A stretch of 8,534 nt of DNA from NCBI GenBank assembly GCA_023427125.1, contig JAEZBP010000744.1, positions 1 to 8,534 on the forward strand. Direction: 5' to 3'. The notes beneath the pieces were generated by a model. That model saw only the letters and a list, made by a program, of their open reading frames with translations, did no database searches and was not told the DNA's origin. This document shows, piece by piece, positions 7,801 through 8,534 of the stretch; the first letter of the stretch is position 1; each line of letters starts with the position of its first letter. This DNA is from Pseudomonadota bacterium (lineage in GTDB: Bacteria > Myxococcota_A > Polyangia > Polyangiales > Sandaracinaceae). The position numbers and the translations under genes were made by a program.

Positions 7801-8478
7801 GGCTACGCGGCCCAGGCCATCGGCGAGGCGATCTTCACCGTCGACGACAGCGCGACCGCCGGCACCGCTCCGCGCCTGCACCGCATCATCGACTCGCTCG
7901 GCACCTTCAGCATCGTCCCGTGGGACACCGGCACGAGCTACCCCGGCTACTCGATCCGTTCCATCGCGTACGACGGCACCGACCTCTGGCTGGTGAGCCA
8001 CGCGACGACCGCATCGCACCAGACCCGCGTCTGGAAGGCGTCGCCGACGGCCCCGGGGCCCCTCGCGGACCTCGGCGAGATCCCAGGCCTCCAGCGAGTC
8101 CTCGGCATTGCGATCGACGGCACGTACATGTACCTGGCGGCCACGGCGGACGGTAGCGCCGGCGTGTTCCGCATCCCCCACGCCGACATCGTCGATCCGC
8201 TGGTCACGCCCGTGCCCGAGCGCATCGCCACCCTCGCGCTGCCGAGCGCGACCACCGACGTGGTGCTCGATGACCCGGCCGACCCCGGCAACCTCTACGT
8301 CCGCAGCACCACCGGCGTGCACGTGATCCGCCGGCCGGCGAGCGCGGAGCCGCGCGACCTCGGCCTGCTCGTCGCCGTCACGGGATCGGGCCGCCCCATG
8401 ACGCTCGACGCCGTGAGCGGCTCTCTCTACCTCATCGACACCGCCAGCAGCGACCAGCCCTTCCTCCGGGTGGACTGA
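4852..8478 (+). CDS. Large lipoprotein: four Big_5 Ig-like domains, three four-Cys modules, propeller-like C-terminus
   Basis: This is a 1208-aa exported protein. Residues 1-20 form a signal peptide ending in LASAC (Cys20, Glu at +2), followed by an Asp/Gly/Pro-rich linker to about 50. Residues 51-474 are four bacterial Ig-like domains of the Big_5 type (about 51-149, 155-253, 258-364, 369-473). Each opens with Pro and 'ATP..G', then an FSEAM-like motif (76-80, 181-185; LDEPM 286-290; FNQAM 395-399), and ends with D-A-A-G-N or similar and a 'DF.T' strand. Residues 480-902 are three diverged copies of the four-cysteine module seen in the first lipoprotein (Cys 481/515/569/583, 632/680/725/737, 795/821/868/888). 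Residues 906-1208 show repeated 'Y-D-G-T-[DY]-L-W/Y-L' strands (IAYDGTDLWLVSH, IAIDGTYMYLAAT, PGNLYVRST, SGSLYLIDT) like the blades of a beta-propeller or TolB/NHL-type fold. It ends in RVD, with no C-terminal sorting signal. No catalytic site is visible. It is the third gene of the cluster and overlaps a possible downstream start by one base. A structural or binding surface protein is the best inference. Confidence 0.87.
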   Translation: MNAATPRTLLLWLFVLASACEMDRGPILVPDAGEDAGPEPDGGTDAGDQQAPEVVETTPAHGATDVATDAAIVIRFSEAMNESAGTVAIEIDGASPGAPAASWSEDGTALTLTPAAALASSARVRVTVRADFADRSGNTLPGPTVFAFDVADVEAPRATASTPAEGASGVPGRLDAIEIVFSEAMSATGTLTFEGGDGTVGDPVWSTASVRFPVRGLEYDTAYRVVLDGFTDAAGNALDGTGYLGDGALDFTTGPDVDGPIVVDSNPDEGQVNVSLRFLGAIVIELDEPMDTSVTEVELTVPGAVRTLTGTWSADARTITFPLAGELAPNGAHSLDLSALRDAAGNALDGVAYLFDGRLDFVTGADDVVPAVVFATPGEGTVEATFRDTELRLVFNQAMDTSTTTLAFDDGTGPVDLTGTWNLAGTRLTFDVTDTLRSETAYTLDAREMRDATGRPLDVSHSYLVDGILDFTTIAGNGENCRDALTVPTSTTATGGLVFEIGERQVIEDDGSMSCDTNGIPADAVIRYRKTTAEGGTSGGRWLHVRAFDIVGGLGEGVRVNVEIFAGTCDPRAAGAAAARQTCLAGAPTWNSYLAAPAGDYFIWVSHTAGATFRPITVVVEEIDAPPHGESCTDPLTTSSAGFYTAPATASDPHVWELPEGAFGGHDIDPMTGGPGTITCDSDGEHGPDAVIRFEKAASDSVLDVQIESISTELPGLSFELLDRCDGASPEASSLACTTDLRRLSSSGPPNARSHWVRAPAGPVFAWVAAGRTYGVSPPSRVSIREVPASPGIDCSNAIPITPGTTVPVTPVAERLFPPSCAPATANLTWYRVQADQRVLLVTGTTADPAVDGAVAIIDAATDAELSCVKDIEQTFASAFLQPGDERCIAVESGSVTSLTVEAVPYDGLRGDLTDLLIDRPFNASGSERGLASSQWMQVTPTTVYLGVGTGTSAMSISNFLAFASRTGGFRAEVNDAYQGPVNGYAAQAIGEAIFTVDDSATAGTAPRLHRIIDSLGTFSIVPWDTGTSYPGYSIRSIAYDGTDLWLVSHATTASHQTRVWKASPTAPGPLADLGEIPGLQRVLGIAIDGTYMYLAATADGSAGVFRIPHADIVDPLVTPVPERIATLALPSATTDVVLDDPADPGNLYVRSTTGVHVIRRPASAEPRDLGLLVAVTGSGRPMTLDAVSGSLYLIDTASSDQPFLRVD
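5002..6273 (+). repeat. Four tandem Big_5 Ig-like domains in the 1208-aa lipoprotein
   Basis: The FSEAM-type motifs recur at residues 76, 181, 286 and 395, giving a period of 105, 105 and 109 residues. The DAAGN motif and its flanks are conserved to the nucleotide between domains 2 and 3: 23 bases at 5545-5567 are identical to 5875-5897. Domain 4 has diverged to DATGR at 451-455. Big_5 domains usually act as spacers or adhesive arms in secreted bacterial proteins. Confidence 0.78.
7558..8475 (+). other. Propeller-like C-terminal region of the 1208-aa lipoprotein
   Basis: From about residue 903 onward the sequence loses the four-Cys pattern and contains no cysteines. Short repeated strand pairs appear with spacing of roughly 45-60 residues: AIGEAIFTVDDS (989-1000), IAYDGTDLWLVSH (1038-1050), IAIDGTYMYLAAT (1086-1098), PGNLYVRSTTGVHVIRR (1145-1161) and SGSLYLIDT (1189-1197). 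This is what beta-propeller blades look like at low sequence identity. The fold is an inference, and the number of blades cannot be fixed by eye. Confidence 0.5.
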
Positions 8479-8498
8479 TGCGCACCGCACTCGCTCTC

Positions 8499-8503
8499 GA
8501 GGA
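8499..8503 (+). promoter_or_regulatory. Ribosome binding site deciding the last start
   Basis: GAGGA sits 7 bases before the ATG at 8511. It supports that codon as the start over the in-frame ATG at 8478, which has only the weaker GGTGGA at 8469-8474, three bases away. Confidence 0.6.
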
Positions 8504-8510
8504 CCTCGTC

Positions 8511-8534
8511 ATGAACAAGATCGCTCTCGTGCTC
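8511..8534 (+). CDS. Start of a further, probably exported protein (5' fragment)
   Basis: Only eight codons are present, reading MNKIALVL: a Lys followed by a hydrophobic run, as at the beginning of a signal peptide. It follows a good Shine-Dalgarno. An in-frame ATG at 8478 would add MRTALALEDLV and overlap the previous TGA by one base (TGATG). The Glu and Asp of that extension would fit poorly in a signal-peptide n-region, so 8511 is preferred. The tight spacing suggests that the gene is co-transcribed with the three lipoprotein genes. Its product cannot be identified from this fragment. Confidence 0.55.

Noticed and set aside
7090..8490. A 466-codon open frame on the minus strand
   Set aside because: It lies in the same antisense register, behind the 1208-aa lipoprotein gene, and ends only because of the single TCA codon at 7090. 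No domain signature.
1..8534. tRNA, rRNA, insertion sequence, prophage or defence genes
   Set aside because: No cloverleaf, rRNA segment, transposase, integrase, nuclease or helicase motif was seen in any frame examined.

Overview
The window looks like chromosomal DNA of a GC-rich myxobacterium (Myxococcota, plausibly Polyangiales/Sandaracinaceae-like). This is an inference. The supporting signs are the very high GC with strong G/C preference at codon position 3, a run of large lipoproteins that each have an Asp/Gly/Ala/Thr-rich linker right after the lipobox, and the domain set: MopE-type motif, Dictyostelium CTDC-like Cys repeats, thrombospondin type 3 repeats, VWA, Big_5 Ig-like domains and Cys-paired beta-sandwich repeats. 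These domains are common in secreted and surface proteins of that group. Nothing suggests a phage, plasmid or insertion sequence, and base composition is even throughout.

Layout: (1) 1-515 is the 3' end of a gene for a probable outer-membrane beta-barrel protein, cut by the window edge. (2) 516-666 is a 151-base intergenic region with several GTGAGC hexamers, a near-identical 13-base direct repeat 60 bases apart, and a two-part hairpin that ends 15 bases before the next start codon. (3) 667-8478 holds three large co-directional lipoprotein genes of 715, 662 and 1208 aa, separated by 9 and 39 bases. A fourth gene begins at 8511 (in-frame alternative at 8478, overlapping the previous stop) and runs off the window. 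The close spacing suggests one transcription unit starting in 516-666.

The three complete proteins are all predicted to be exported, lipid-anchored, disulfide-rich and modular. The first has Cys-rich CTDC-like repeats, a MopE-type motif and four copies of a four-cysteine beta-sandwich module. The second has a Ca2+-binding thrombospondin type 3 array followed by a VWA domain carrying a cysteine-rich insertion. The third has four Big_5 Ig-like domains, three more copies of the four-cysteine module and a C-terminal propeller-like region. The shared module links the first and third genes. Together they look like cell-surface or outer-membrane adhesion or matrix proteins, but no enzymatic function is visible and the biological role is unknown.

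The most notable points are the seven copies of the four-cysteine module across two genes, the cysteine-rich insertion inside the VWA domain, the internal duplication of the thrombospondin array, the intergenic hairpin, and the near-total absence of TTA/CTA/TCA codons. The last leaves an antisense reading frame of over 2000 codons that I judge to be an artefact.
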